Positions 11,801 to 23,901 of a DNA stretch of 64,000 nt are shown piece after piece; positions within the stretch are counted from its first letter, which is position 1, and each line of letters begins with the position of its first letter. Position numbers and translations under genes: made by a program. Below the pieces are notes generated by a model. The model made no database searches. It had not been told where the DNA came from and worked only from the letters and a program-made list of their open reading frames with translations. The stretch comes from Oxytricha trifallax. Taxonomy: Eukaryota; Ciliophora; Spirotrichea; Sporadotrichida; Oxytrichidae. The DNA lies in contig ARYC01000584.1 of NCBI GenBank assembly GCA_000711775.1, positions 62,001-126,000 on the forward strand, read 5' to 3'.

Positions 11801-14800
11801 GAAAATGCTTACCATATTAAACTTATGTTATAAAAGGACCTCCAGACTATTCATTTTCATTTAAGTTTTTGTTCTAACTCTTTATCCCACCAAGCAGTTT
11901 ACTTAACAGCCCCATTTTAGGTTTATGATTTTTCTCAGTTTCGCTTATAAGCTCTCCCTTGACTTTTTCTTCAAGTCTCTTAAACAGCACATTTACATTA
12001 AAAGAGCCGTATTTACTAGCACTTAAAAACCCTTCCTTGATTCTCTTATATCTTTGAATACCCCTCATTTATTCCTAAACCACTAGAATTTTTGATACTG
12101 GTATACTTGAGTCTTTGTTATAATTCCAACTTATGTTCTCAAATCTATACAGGCAGACATGCTTGTAAGCTATAGGACTTGGCCTTACGCCCCATATACA
12201 AATTGTACAGTCTAGTGATGAGGTGACCATCAAGGGTTAGGGAGATAAAAATTCAATGCCAGTTATGTCTCCTGTGTGACCTATGCACATACCAAGTAAT
12301 TTGCTCATTTCGAAGTCCCATAGAGCTATTTCCCCGTCTATAAATCAAAAGTAGAAATAATTATTGAAATGAATTTTATTTGTAATGATCCACTTGCTAT
12401 TAGCGATAAATGGTCATCATATTTGATTATAGTAATTTCTTCTTTGTGTGCCCCTGTAAGTTTTCTTAATAAAATAGATTATTCAGTGTCGTCTTCATCA
12501 TAAACATAAATATATTTATGATCTGAGCACACCATCATAATGTATTCTTCTTCCCATATAAGTTATTTATTTAATTTCATAATTAATAAAATGATCATTA
12601 ATTTATCAATCAGTTTACTACAATAAGAAGACTTTTATAATTACTAATTATATAAAGTTACATACCTGTAATTTCTTTATGACTTTAATCAACTTTATCT
12701 TCATCAGAAGAATTGTTAAAATAATCTTGATTTTCTTCATTTATTGATGACTCTGATGACAGAGATAGTTTGTCTTAATCATCCGATGAGGGATTTATTG
12801 CATATCAATACTAAAAACTGGTGAAATAAATACAGATAATTCCATATATTTATTTTAAGGGACTATCATTTTAATCATTATCAGTAACATCTTTCAATGG
12901 TACCCCATTACTAATATTATAAACTTTTATCTTACCCTACGTAATGTAATAAACACTTTGTATTTTCTGAATGAATTTATATAACTTACAAAGGTATCTC
13001 CGATATAAGATTTTCTGTGTCTCAAATCCTATTTAAATTGAGTTATTTCTTGTTTCTGAGAGTGATCAACTAAGCTAGAGTGGATTTTAGTCAGTTGTCC
13101 GTTGCTACTGTCATACAATTTCACCTCATGTCTAAATCAATTTTTATTACTAACATGTTAAAATGCCTTACTTGTTAACTATTGCGCAATTTAAAAATAA
13201 AAGTTATTTCTTTGGGGATGGAAATTTTTGTTTAATAGACTATAAATCTAAGAAATCTAAATTTAATTGAAATATTATTTATTCATAATACATTGATAGT
13301 CATATAGTGGTTGTTAAATTCAGCCCAAATTGGATAGTTTTCTTTATCTAGCAAATCTATTTACTCTTCGCCTCCTTCATCAACTGAATACGTATCAAAT
13401 TAGAGGATTAATTAAAGTTTAAAAAGTGTTAAACATGAAAAAGAATAGTATTTTATTATAAAATTGGACGAATCTTTTCCCGAAGACCCAAAACACGTTG
13501 TTTTCAATGCAACATAAACCCTAAGCAGCAGTTTGAACTTTGCCTTTTATTAATTGCAAGCAAACTAATGTCCTAATGTCCCATATGCTTAAAATTTAAC
13601 ATATTTTGCTATATTTATATAATAAAAATCATGTTTCAGTATAAATTTTACGGAATAATTTGATGAGAAATTTTAATGCGAATATTATTCTTTTCATCAA
13701 TAGTCACGTTGAAAGGGGTGATACTGATAAACTTCGTATCAATTATAGGTTTAGTATGTCCTTTTAATTTACCAATTAATATGTCACTAATAAGTGATTC
13801 TGGTCCCCAAACATTTGCATAAATTTCATGACCTACTGATACTAAATGACCACCGAAGTGCCCGTTATAAGATAGTCTTGAAATACGTAATAAATTAAGA
13901 ATTGTTAACAATATATGTATGCGGTAAAAGTTTAATAAAAGAAAAGTCTTTTTACTCCCTTGATGTGATCACCTTCAAGCACTCTTATAATTTCCTTTTC
14001 TACTAAATTGTAAATGATAATTTTCTTGTCTAGGGAGCATGTAGCTATGCTGAATGGTACTTCAATTTCACATATATCCATAATATCCTAATTGTGCATT
14101 CTCAAAATAAATTCTGTAATTATAACCAAAAAATGATATTACACTAACACTCTTAATTCTATTTTGATTATGGGATGCAATAAAAATAGCAATTATGTAA
14201 TAATATTTTGGTTTTAAATTTCTAAGTTAGTATTAAAAGTATCAATCAAGCTCTCACTCTTAAATGGATCCCACTATCTCAGCCTCAAATCTCTTCCAGC
14301 CGTGATCCAACATTTATGATGTGGTAAATGCCAAATTTTATTTTAAATGCCTGGCGTCACAATACTTTTCATGAATCTTATGCCCTTCGAGTTATTTGAG
14401 TAAAAGTGTAATTGAGAATCTGAAGCTGTAACTTTTTATTATAAAATTATATAAGATAATAGAGTTTTTTAAAACGACTTCAAATTTTTAAATTCAAATG
14501 AACTCCAAAAGTATTCTAACTATCAGAGAAAGCAATATCAAGTATAAACCCCTCAACCCTTAATGGAACTCTGAATTTTTCTTTAAATTTCAGATCTGAA
14601 GAGTAAAACTTTATGTCTTTTTGATATTTTTCAAAAGTGAAAATCAAGTTTGCTTTTTTAGAATAGACTGCGCTATAGAATATGATTACTAAAATTGCTA
14701 TATATTAATAAATTTAGACATGATAATATGGAAATTATATTATAAGTAATGTTCTTTTAAACTTACTTCATTATGTAATTGTTGTGGTTTGATTTATCAA

Positions 14801-15254
14801 TAGGTTAGTATGCCATGTAAAATCTAAGAAATTTATTAGCTTTCATTTATTCAATGAGTTCCATTACACTTATTTTTTAGTTTTCATCTTTACCATTTCC
14901 TCCTCCTCCACTTGAATATTTTCATTAAAAATAAGACTATTATTTTATCTTAGTGTATATGAGCAAGTTAATGATAAAATAAATATAGCTATTTTAACTA
15001 CTTGATATAGAATTCTCAACTACAGCATCAATGATATACTACATGAATTCAGACCACTCCATGTGTGCATCTCCGTTGATATCAATTTCCGAGAACAGTT
15101 TCAATGCGCCATGGACTAACTCGTATTTCTCCTCCTCACTGCAGTCTATCGAATCAATCATTAACTATGTGAAAAGTGGAAGTTCCAGACCATCGGGGTA
15201 CTCCTCCCAAAGTTTCTCTAATTTCTATAGTCTTTCCTTTGAAAGCAACATCAT
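5866..15254 (-). CDS. Giant EF-hand / WD40-repeat protein with long disordered tail
   Basis: One long minus-strand locus split by many IESs and introns, which I did not resolve completely. The N-terminus (15.0-15.25 kb) begins MMLLSKERLQKLEKLWEEYP and holds an EF-hand loop, DINGDAHMEWSEF. WD40 blades follow from ~14.4 to ~11.3 kb, e.g. GHLVSVGHEIYANVWG (13.8 kb), GHTGDITGIEFLSP with a TICIWG strand (12.2 kb), and KGLITCSTDKRVRIW (11.4 kb). This order matches the WDR49/WDR64/EFCAB8 family of ciliary or flagellar proteins (family knowledge; a role here is inferred). From 11.2 kb to 5.87 kb the gene continues as charged, Gln/Asn-rich and coiled segments (NPDYSMSIHNNPNLQKF, KELEKLFDNKFTKKQNFDL). 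It stops at TGA, complement of 5866-5868. That the C-terminal half belongs to the same gene rests on continuous strand, style and lack of a TGA-terminated gap. Confidence 0.65.
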
Positions 15255-15953
15255 AATTCTATATTCATAAAAGCGTTGGTGATTTGTTCTTTTTTAAATG
15301 AAGGTAATCGGGATATTATAGTGAGAAAAATTATGAAATAAAGTGGGTTTAAAGTTTTAATATACTTACTTTTCAGGGGTAAAACTAAATTTCATTACTA
15401 TGTCTTTATTTCTTTAGGAACCGTTAGATTTCTCTTATTCTGAAAACTTAGCAAGTTAATAATTTATATATAATTATTTGACGAATCTTTTAAATTAAAC
15501 TTATATAAAAATTGTAACAATTTACTTTATTTTTATTAATTATTTAAAGTTAATCAGCTATTTTCTCAGCTGTTTAAAATTCTTTACTTGCTCTTAAATC
15601 CATAATTTAAACTATATTTATATAAGAATTTAAAATAATTATAATGGCTTTATAAAATTGAAACAAGTTAATTTGATAATTTCTATTTTATTAATCTAGT
15701 GATATTACATTATTAATTTAAATTTAATATAAATAAAATTAAAAATAATTGATTGCTGATTAAATGAAGATTTTGGGAGTCAAAAATTTAAGAAAAATTA
15801 TTTGGATACAAAAAATATTCCCATTCTGTTCTACTACTCAATAATCTTAATATTTTTTTATTTTATGTGAAATAAAAAAATAATATCACCTAATGATAAT
15901 ATAACCCACTTAAGATAGTATTCACAGATGTTGGTATAAAACTGGCAAAAGAT
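15255..15953. other. AT-rich region between divergent genes
   Basis: No convincing codons. It lies between the 5' end of the EF-hand/WD40 gene and the next + strand gene, and should hold both 5' flanks plus germline-limited spacer. A short open stretch upstream of 15254 may be extra N-terminus of the WD40 gene. Confidence 0.5.
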
Positions 15954-17483
15954 ATGACATAGGAAAGAATCCAGTTAAAAGAGTAATTTAGCAATAATAG
16001 AGGAGCCTCTAATGACAGGATTTTGGATTAATCAAATAGTTGAAGTCTCTCAGGCCTAAAATTTATTCACAACAATAAAAACAAAGTATTAAAGATTCTA
16101 CAGTTAAATTAAGATTTTATAAATTTATATGTTTTTAAGATAAAATTCATTAAGAAAGTTAGGGACGAAAATACTGATATAAGTAGTTTTGATAAAATGA
16201 TGCAAGGCAGCTAATTAAACCTTAATCTTGCGAGTAACTCAAAATAAATAACGGTGTAAAACGATTACCACAGCCCTGGATTTCGCCAAGGCAAGAGCAC
16301 TAATAATCTCTTGAATTATCAGAAACCCCAAAACCCCTACTCTTAAGCTAATCAAAGCAGCTTACAACAATTATAAATATTCAGAAACAACAGCAGTAGC
16401 AGTAATAATTTGAAGATTTATAATGATAATGATGATCAGTCAGCTGAGTGAAGATTAGTTGATTAAATGAACTAGTAGTCTCAGCAGAACTTTCACGGTA
16501 AAAATATGCTTAGAGATTCGAGTTCAAGCATGATGTTTGGAGGAATGTAGTAAAAATCTATGTTGTTAAGGCCAAACACTTCACAAGCATCGTTCTCTCA
16601 ATCCAGATTTTAGACAAAGCGTTAATCATAGGAAGAGTTAAGCTAAATGAAGTAAAATGCCACAAGATTTTACCAGAAAAACTTGGAGAATGAAATCGAA
16701 AACACAATCAGACCTTTAACCTCTAAGTCACCATTAATTTAGCATTCAAAAGCTGTTGGTGAGATGTTAAGACCCTAGGCTAATCCAAAATAGTTTTTCG
16801 AATAGAGAGTTGTTTAAAAGCTTAATCATAAGTCTAGCAAAAGAATTTAAATTACCTACAATTTTTATAAATTAATTAACTTAATTTCTCAAAATATGAA
16901 TTTAATTTATTTTCATGTGTTAGCACCCAAATATTACTTCTAAAAAATCAAGAGAACAAAAGATTAATAGATGAGATTGCAAACAAGTAAGTGCAAAGAA
17001 CAGTTAAGAAATTTATAAAAGACACTGAAACCAGAAAAGATTATATAGGTGATGTGATAAAGAAAATAGTGGACCATAGAAATCACATCACTACCAATTT
17101 TAGAGCATAGTTTATAATCTCAAAGGAGCAATAGGTTCATGAGAATTACCTGTCTAATTTCATTATGACTTAGAACGATTTTAAGCATTAAGAACGTAAG
17201 AAGGGGATTTATCAAAGTATGCAAGATTTCAAGTATGTTAAATATTTTCAGTTATATAAATTTTAAGAACTAAAATTTTTTCATTCATAAACTAAAGGTA
17301 AAAGAGAGTTCCAATTAATATGATCGATGAAAATATTGGGAAAATCATAAATCAAGCACACTTTGCAGTGAAAAATTAGGTTCGAAAAAGTTGACATCAC
17401 ATCCAAACACTTAAATAACAAGATCTTAGAGTAGTAACAATAATAATAACATGTTAAAAAAGACGTCGAATAGATATTATTGA
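15954..17483 (+). CDS. Low-complexity Asn/Gln/Ser-rich protein, IES-interrupted, unknown function
   Basis: Starts MTQERIQLKEQF and ends SNRYY at TGA 17481-17483. The body is rich in Ser, Asn and Gln with no recognised domain. A more ordered helical part lies at 16.95-17.25 kb (NKRLIDEIANKQVQRTVKKF). Taken literally the frame contains in-frame TGAs. Two disappear when very short IESs are removed (TGAT pointer, 27 bp; AAATATT pointer, 91 bp), and a TTAAGAT repeat pair suggests a 26-bp IES. The junction between 16.02 and 16.14 kb is unresolved (alternative pointer GATT at 16019/16094), as is an interruption at 16.86-16.95 kb. Alternative: a degenerate copy, but the in-phase pointers argue for a live gene. 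Confidence 0.6.
16109..16134. other. Possible 26-bp IES, pointer TTAAGAT
   Basis: TTAAGAT occurs at 16109 and 16135. Removal would join an upstream open frame to KKVRDENTDISSFDKMM. It competes with a no-excision reading. Confidence 0.4.
16433..16459. other. 27-bp IES, pointer TGAT
   Basis: TGAT at 16433 and 16460. Removal deletes an in-frame TGA and gives YNDNDDQMNQQSQQNFHG, in phase. Confidence 0.6.
17240..17330. other. IES, pointer AAATATT
   Basis: 91 bp between AAATATT copies. Removal deletes in-frame TGAs and gives DFKYVKYWENHKSSTLC. Confidence 0.75.
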
Positions 17484-17620
17484 TATGACTGAAATTTTTA
17501 GACTTTATTTTTTTAATGAGAATTTATATATTGATTTGATTGTCATTTGGATAACTTAGTTAACTTTATAATAAGTTTATTAATTTTATAATTATACAAT
17601 AAACTTTATCTGAAAATAAA

Positions 17621-20600
17621 ATGTCTAAAGGTAATTTAACACTTATATTATTTTCTCTGGAACTAATTGATTTAATATTCTTTGAATAGTTTATTTCTTT
17701 GGAAATGCAAAGTTAGCTCCATATTTACTGAATCAGAAAAATGAGATAATTGATTATGAAAAATCCAAATTTGACTCTATGAACAGGATAAAGCATTTTA
17801 AACCGTAATTAGCAATGATTTTTGTCATTTTATAACAATGGAAATTTTTTAAGATATTTATGAATTGAAATTATTAATTTAATTACTGTTTTAGGAAAGA
17901 AATCCATATTGACGAGGAGATAAAAATATAAAATTAGAATGATTTGCTTGTTAGACAGGTGGCTTGTGGGAGGAGAACAGGCTATTTATTGTTTGGAAAT
18001 GGAGATTTATATTCTTTTGGTGAAGGTTTACAGTCGTTTAATAATTTGACTTTTATCATCATTTAAGATGATGTCTTTATATAAAAAAATGAAGGTACTT
18101 AAGGACAAATAGGCAATGGAAACTCAGAGTATAAAGTAAAAAAGCTGGAGAAAGTAATAGGGTTTGATTGCAAAGTAAAATAAATTACTTCAGGAAGATC
18201 ACATACTCTGGCAATTGATGAATATAATGAATGCTACACCTGGGGATGTGGAAAGTATGGGAAACTTGGACACCAAGACTAAGTAGATTAACTTAAGCCC
18301 AAACATATCAGTCATATTAAATATAATTAAACATAAACTTCTCTTTGATATAGTGAGAGGAACATGTTAATCTATACAAACAAAATTAATCAGGCATTTT
18401 TAGAAAGGTAAGAAGAGCACTCTTAACTTAAGAGCAGGAGGTTCATCAAAACAATTGAACGAAGATGGCCAAGTAAACGATTAAGACAGTTAAAATATTC
18501 AAGATTTTGACAATTACAGCGATGATGAGCATCGAAAACGAATGTCCAATTCAAGTCAAATTTCAAATGGTGCCTGCTCAAAGAGCTGCACTTTATTAGT
18601 ATAAAAAGGAAAGATTTACACGGTAGGAAGAAATCACTATGGCCTCTTAGGGTACCAAGTTCAATACAATCAACCATTCACATAAGAATTAAAGTAAATC
18701 ACATCTTTAGGTCTTGGAAGAGTGCATATAGAAGGTGTAGCTGCTGGGTAAAACCATTGTTTGGCTTGGGCTTAGAATGGGAGGATATATTCCTGGGGAA
18801 AGTCAAGCGATGGATGTCTTGGGTATCTGGAAAAGTCAATTGGTGGTGGCTATATACAAACTGAACCTAGACTGATTGAAAGTTTAACTATATTTTTATA
18901 AAGTGTTAAATTATTTTATTATTATCAACTATAATTTATATTATTTTCGAATGTAAATTTAAAATTATTCAAATTAAGTTTAGTGTAATACGATATCTCA
19001 ATAGCTTGTGCAGGTTTGAAGCACTCAATCGCTTTAACAAACTGTGGGAAGATATTCCAGTGGGGCAAAGGGCTCTGAGACATGAGAAATTTTCATTTAA
19101 TTTTATTAGAAAATATAGGGGTAATCAAATATACCTTTTTATGATATTTTAAATAGCTTGAATGACTTCTTTGAACCAATGAATCCATTCGACTAATCAA
19201 GATTCAAAGGTCTAGACTTATTTTTCCTGGGAGTTTCCTCTGGAGATACTCATTGTGCTGCTGTTTCTTCATTAGGCGCACTTATTCATAATATAATACC
19301 AAAATTAGATGAAGATTGTAATAACATATAATACATAAAATTTTACTTTATTTTTTAAACTTTACATGTGGGGTGAATCAACAGATGGTTGTTTAGGCAG
19401 ACCACCACCCGAATCTAATCCTAAGTAGATTTCACTTATGCCCCTAGAAGTAGACTTTTTCAATGATAAACGAGTAAGTTTTTCAATTATTTATTTATAA
19501 TTGTTACATAATATAGGTCCACTAAGTATCTTGTGGAGAGAAATTCACGATTGTATCAGTTATCGACAGGAAGGACTAAAAGTATTTGGCAAAGAGAAAT
19601 CAGGAAGAAAATCGAAATACTCACATAAGTAACGCACTCAGAAAGAAACTCATGCGCAGAATCAGTTTTAAGTAAGATCAAGCAATAAATTTCATTAAAT
19701 ATAGTAAACTAAAGCATGATTACTCAGCAGCTCACAAGAAACAGCAAAGAAAAGATTTGCAAAATACTTAACAAATGAGTCTTAGTAACACCTTGAAGCT
19801 ACAATAATAGCAAGAACTATTCGCAGATAAATTTAAGTAGGAATTCACTAATTATATCGGAAGTAACTAAGATCTGGTTGAGAAATTGAGAACTGCAGCA
19901 CTACGGTCTTAGACCCCATTCTAAAAACGTAGCAATCGTTTTGAGCACTTTATAAATCCTCTAGAGACACCATTAAATACGTAGTATTTTATTGATTAAA
20001 TTCTATTTATATTAAAGAATTTATAAATAAGTCATTAGAAGATTAATCCCTAAAGACTAAGTAATACTATGATTAATTACTCGGAAATTCTAGATCACCC
20101 TTAAAATAGCAAAGCCCAGATAAGACTCGTCCAGGAACATCTCAAGCAACTTTTAAAATTGAATTTTATTATATAAATTCGATTTTAAATCACTTCATAT
20201 GAGAATATTTTTTTAAAAGACCAATTAAATAAATAACAGGAGCTTAAAGAGACGAGTTATTCGTAAAGTAACCAAGTAAAATGCTCCAGCGTAGAATAAA
20301 AACTAAATAAATTTTGTTGTCTGATTCTTTGAAATTTTCACATAGAGATACTTAGTAAAGCCAATCTCAAATGTTCACTAGCAGACCTTCAACTTAGCAA
20401 TCTTTAACTTCAAAAAAATATGGTGGTCTATTTATATTAATCGACTTTCTTATAAGATTAAATTAAATTAATTTGATTTGTTTTTTTATATAAATCGTGA
20501 AAATATATATCCTCTATCTTTATTTAAGCAATCAAATAATAAATGCATCCTCATAAAATAAGTAGGAGGTGCATCATAAATTAAAGAATTAATAAGCACA

Positions 20601-22035
20601 TTGTATAACTCGAACATTGAAACTGTATTTGATGATGTGAATCAAAAAATAAATGAGAGATATAATGAGGGAGCACTTTCATAGACGAACTTCTACTATT
20701 ACAATATTGTTTAGAATAGGGAGGAGTTTAATAGGGAGTTGAAATTATAATATAAGTAATATTATTTATTTAATTGATTAATTAAAAATAGAAATTATTT
20801 CGGGTTTTTAATAAAATATAAATATAGAAATAAAAAAATTCAAGAGATAGAAAGAAATAGCAGAAAGACATTACATGCCTCATGCAGAGAAAATCATGCA
20901 ATAAATAGAAATTTATTTAAAAATTCCTCTTAAATTTGCCTGCAATCATTAATATTCTTGAAACTTTATAAATAGCAGGCTAAGCATTGACGAATACAAA
21001 CCCAAAAGACATCCTGAACCAAATGAAATAGTAAAATGAATACAATAACATAAATTTAGATGATTAGCAATTAGTTCCGCAAAGTGCAAGAATGCCTTAG
21101 AGATCAAATTATTTCGGCTATTAAAACAATCAAAACGATACAATGTTTTTATAGAGATAGCAGATGCAGTCTTAGCAGCAATTGCAGAGGAACAATCTCA
21201 ATTAGGATGGGGGGTATGGAATGTTTGGATAGTCAAATGGATTTTCATAAACATAGACACATTTTAAATAAAACTATGGAGGTAGACAAATTACTCCATC
21301 CTCATATTTCTATAAAATGTAAAATAACACAATTAATCATGATTCTTGAATTTTTGTTAAATTATTTATAATATCAGAGATTCAACAGGTAGTCATAATT
21401 AAATGTTGCTTCTAAAGAACGATTAAGTAGCCTGATTAAAATGAAAGAAGATATTATTAAATTGATTTTTATTAATTTTACATATTTGTTTATCTATGGA
21501 TTATTTGTTAATTCAATAATTACTCTACCATTATTATTTTTATATTTTATGAAGTAAGACATTGAGCTTCAGTCGCAGTCCCTAAAAAAGATCATGCTTA
21601 TGAAAAAGATAGAAGAAGTGAACAATAGGAAAAACATCCTCTTAGTAAGAAAAAAAGCAGAATATGTGAAAAGTGGACTTTTAAAGTATGGATTAAAGTA
21701 ATCTTATGATTAGCAGAATTTTAATCACTCTAAAGCTTCTTCTCCTCTTAAAGTTCGTAAACACATTATTTGCTATATTTTATCAATAGCATTCCTATTA
21801 ACTATCTATTGATATAAATGCCTCATTTATATGTTTCAAAGTGCCATAGTAGTGCCAAACGATGGTTAATGAAATCTCTGATGAAGTGAAGCTTGAAATA
21901 TTCAAAATGTAAAAACACATTATAAAGAGATGGCTGTCTATATTAGTAGTCAATCAAGCTTTGCAAGGAATTAACCAAGAGTATCAAGAAAGAGTGATTT
22001 AAAAATATAAAAATTCAAGAAATAGGCGCAGATGA
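17621..22035 (+). CDS. RCC1-repeat propeller protein with coiled-coil C-terminal extension
   Basis: Starts MSK, split by a GT-AG intron at 17631-17688, then VYFFGNAKLAPYLL. RCC1 blades follow: RQVACGRRTGYLLFGNGDLY, ITSGRSHTLAIDEYNECYTW with CGKYGKLGH, VAAGQNHCLAWAQNG with SWGKSSDGCLG, and IACAGLKHSIALTNCGKIF. A further strand, MWGESTDGCLGRPPPESNP, and VSCGEKFTIVSV close the propeller near 19.5 kb. Downstream are helical, Gln/Lys-rich segments (KKLMRRISFKQDQAINF; NIETVFDDVNQKINERY) to TGA 22033-22035. Several IESs and introns lie between blades and were not all delimited. Exchange-factor or ciliary scaffold roles are known for the family; the specific role is not inferable. It is one of two RCC1-type genes in the window, with different architecture. 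Confidence 0.75.
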
Positions 22036-22214
22036 TATACAATATAGATTATATGAGTTTTCTATGTGATTAGCAGTCTAAATTCTGATATTGATTATAA
22101 ATAACTAAGTTAATTTAATAAATTAAAAGAGTTTTAAGAAAGTTTTACAGTTATAATGCATTTATTTGATTAACAACAATTAAAATTTTAATTTATAAAT
22201 AAAAATCTGATAAA

Positions 22215-23735
22215 ATGTCTGAGAAAGAAATCCAGCGAATGATGGAAGAGATTTAGGAGCACAGAAGAAAGGAGAGAGACTACACTTCTCTTGAGGATTA
22301 AATCAGGTGTTTGAATAATAGATTCAAAGCTCTTAATGATGGGGAAGTAAGTAAAGTTTAAGATAAATTACTTGTAAATTTTTTGGGGGCAAAATTGGCT
22401 TAAAATTAAGCAATACTAATAAGAAAATTTAATTGACCAAGACTTGTATAGGATGATGAAGAGCAAGATTTGAAGTAACATTTAGAGGATTAGGCAGCTG
22501 AAATAGAGCATTTAAAGTAAATACTAGAAGATTGCTTATTTTTATTAATTATATTCAAGTTTAATCAATACCATGTATTGTCTTATAAAAAATGCTAAAT
22601 ATATTAAGATCTACGACTACAGATAAAAGCAAAGAAGAGACAACACGATGGTTTGAAGGAGCACTATATTCAATTATATCATGTTGAAGGTGAGAAAAAC
22701 GCAGAACTCGCTACTCTCCGAGGTGACACTTCGAAGCAGTTGACTTCCAACACCTAGTTAGAAGCTGAAATTCAAGAATACAAGCAGAATAATCAGCGAT
22801 TGCTCATTGAAAAGGAGGATAGCTAGGAGTTGAGAGAAAAATTGGAGTCACAGGGAGTGTAGTTTCTGAATATGGCTGCTAAATATCAGGAGGAAATTAG
22901 GTAAATTGAGTAGGAAATGGGTTTCAAAGATAAGGAACTTAAGGAAAATTAAGCAAGTTCTAACTCAATTTTTTATTTTGTAAAAATGAGTATCAAGTGG
23001 AAAAACTATTGCAAGACATCTCATAGAAGAGACAAGTGCTGGAAGAATCAAATGAGCAACTTTAAGAGATTCAAAACATGATTGATCAGTTGAAGAGTAA
23101 AAATCAGGAATTAAGGAAGCAAGAAATCGAAATGGAGAAGCGAGTGCATCAACTCACTAAGGAGGTGAGAGATTTGAATGACCAGAAGAGTAAATTGGAT
23201 AAGGAAATTTCACTGGTTAAAGACACAGCTGTGGTTAAAGACTAAGAGCTAAGAGCTCTATAAGACGGTTTTAACAATCATTTACCTATTTTTTGTCAAT
23301 TAAAGACAATAATAACTTTGATAAGACTCCACAGTCAATTTAATTTTTATGAATGAAAAGCAGAGAGAAAACGTACAGTTAAACAAAAGAAATCACTTAT
23401 TGTAAAGAATAGATGAAATGAATGTAAAGTCGTAGGCATTAGAATAGTAGTAATATTCTATGGAGAAGCAATTAATGGAATTCTTGGATGAAAACGAGAG
23501 AATTAGCAAGGCACTATATGATAGAGATTTGGAAGCTGAGAGACTTAGAGATAGAAATAAGCGATATCAATTTTAATACTGTAAAACATTTAATATATTT
23601 ATAGTCGTTTAATGTAAATAAATAATGAATTATAAATTATAAAAGCAAGTCTTACATTAATCAGAGATACATCTAAGATAGTCTTCCAAATCACCCAGGA
23701 GAGTTTATTGAAACAAATTACAAATATTTGAAAAT
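22215..23735 (+). CDS. Coiled-coil protein, unknown function
   Basis: Begins MSEKEIQRMMEEIQEHRRKE only 180 bp after the RCC1 gene. Nearly all readable segments are heptad-rich, e.g. LRLQIKAKKRQHDGLKEHYI, KLESQGVQFLNMAAKYQEEI, ENVQLNKRNHLLQRIDEM and KQLMEFLDENERISKALYD. AT-rich interruptions at ~22.35-22.44, 22.53-22.61, 22.95-22.99, 23.26-23.34 and 23.58-23.64 kb look like IESs or introns. The C-terminal MDS reads SKSYINQRYIQDSLPNHPGE. The style resembles centriolar or axonemal coiled-coil proteins and the gene at the right edge of the window, but homology was not tested. The end is approximate. Confidence 0.7.
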
Positions 23736-23901
23736 GTAGATTAAATTATAAAAATAATTATATTTAATTTTCCAATAATTAAGTTTTTAGTTGTTCATTA
23801 ATTCACATTCAAATACTAGTGAATACGAATTTATTAAAAGTATAGAATATAATTAAATTTACCTCTTAAAATAAATAAATAAATAATTTATTAAAATCGA
23901 A

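Noticed and set aside
16020-16100. Alternative IES with pointer GATT (16019/16094)
   Set aside because: It removes one in-frame TGA but is incompatible with the 26-bp TTAAGAT excision; kept only as an option.
15954-17483. In-frame TGAs read as selenocysteine or other UGA recoding
   Set aside because: In-phase pointer pairs remove at least two of the three; no SECIS-like structure was sought or seen.
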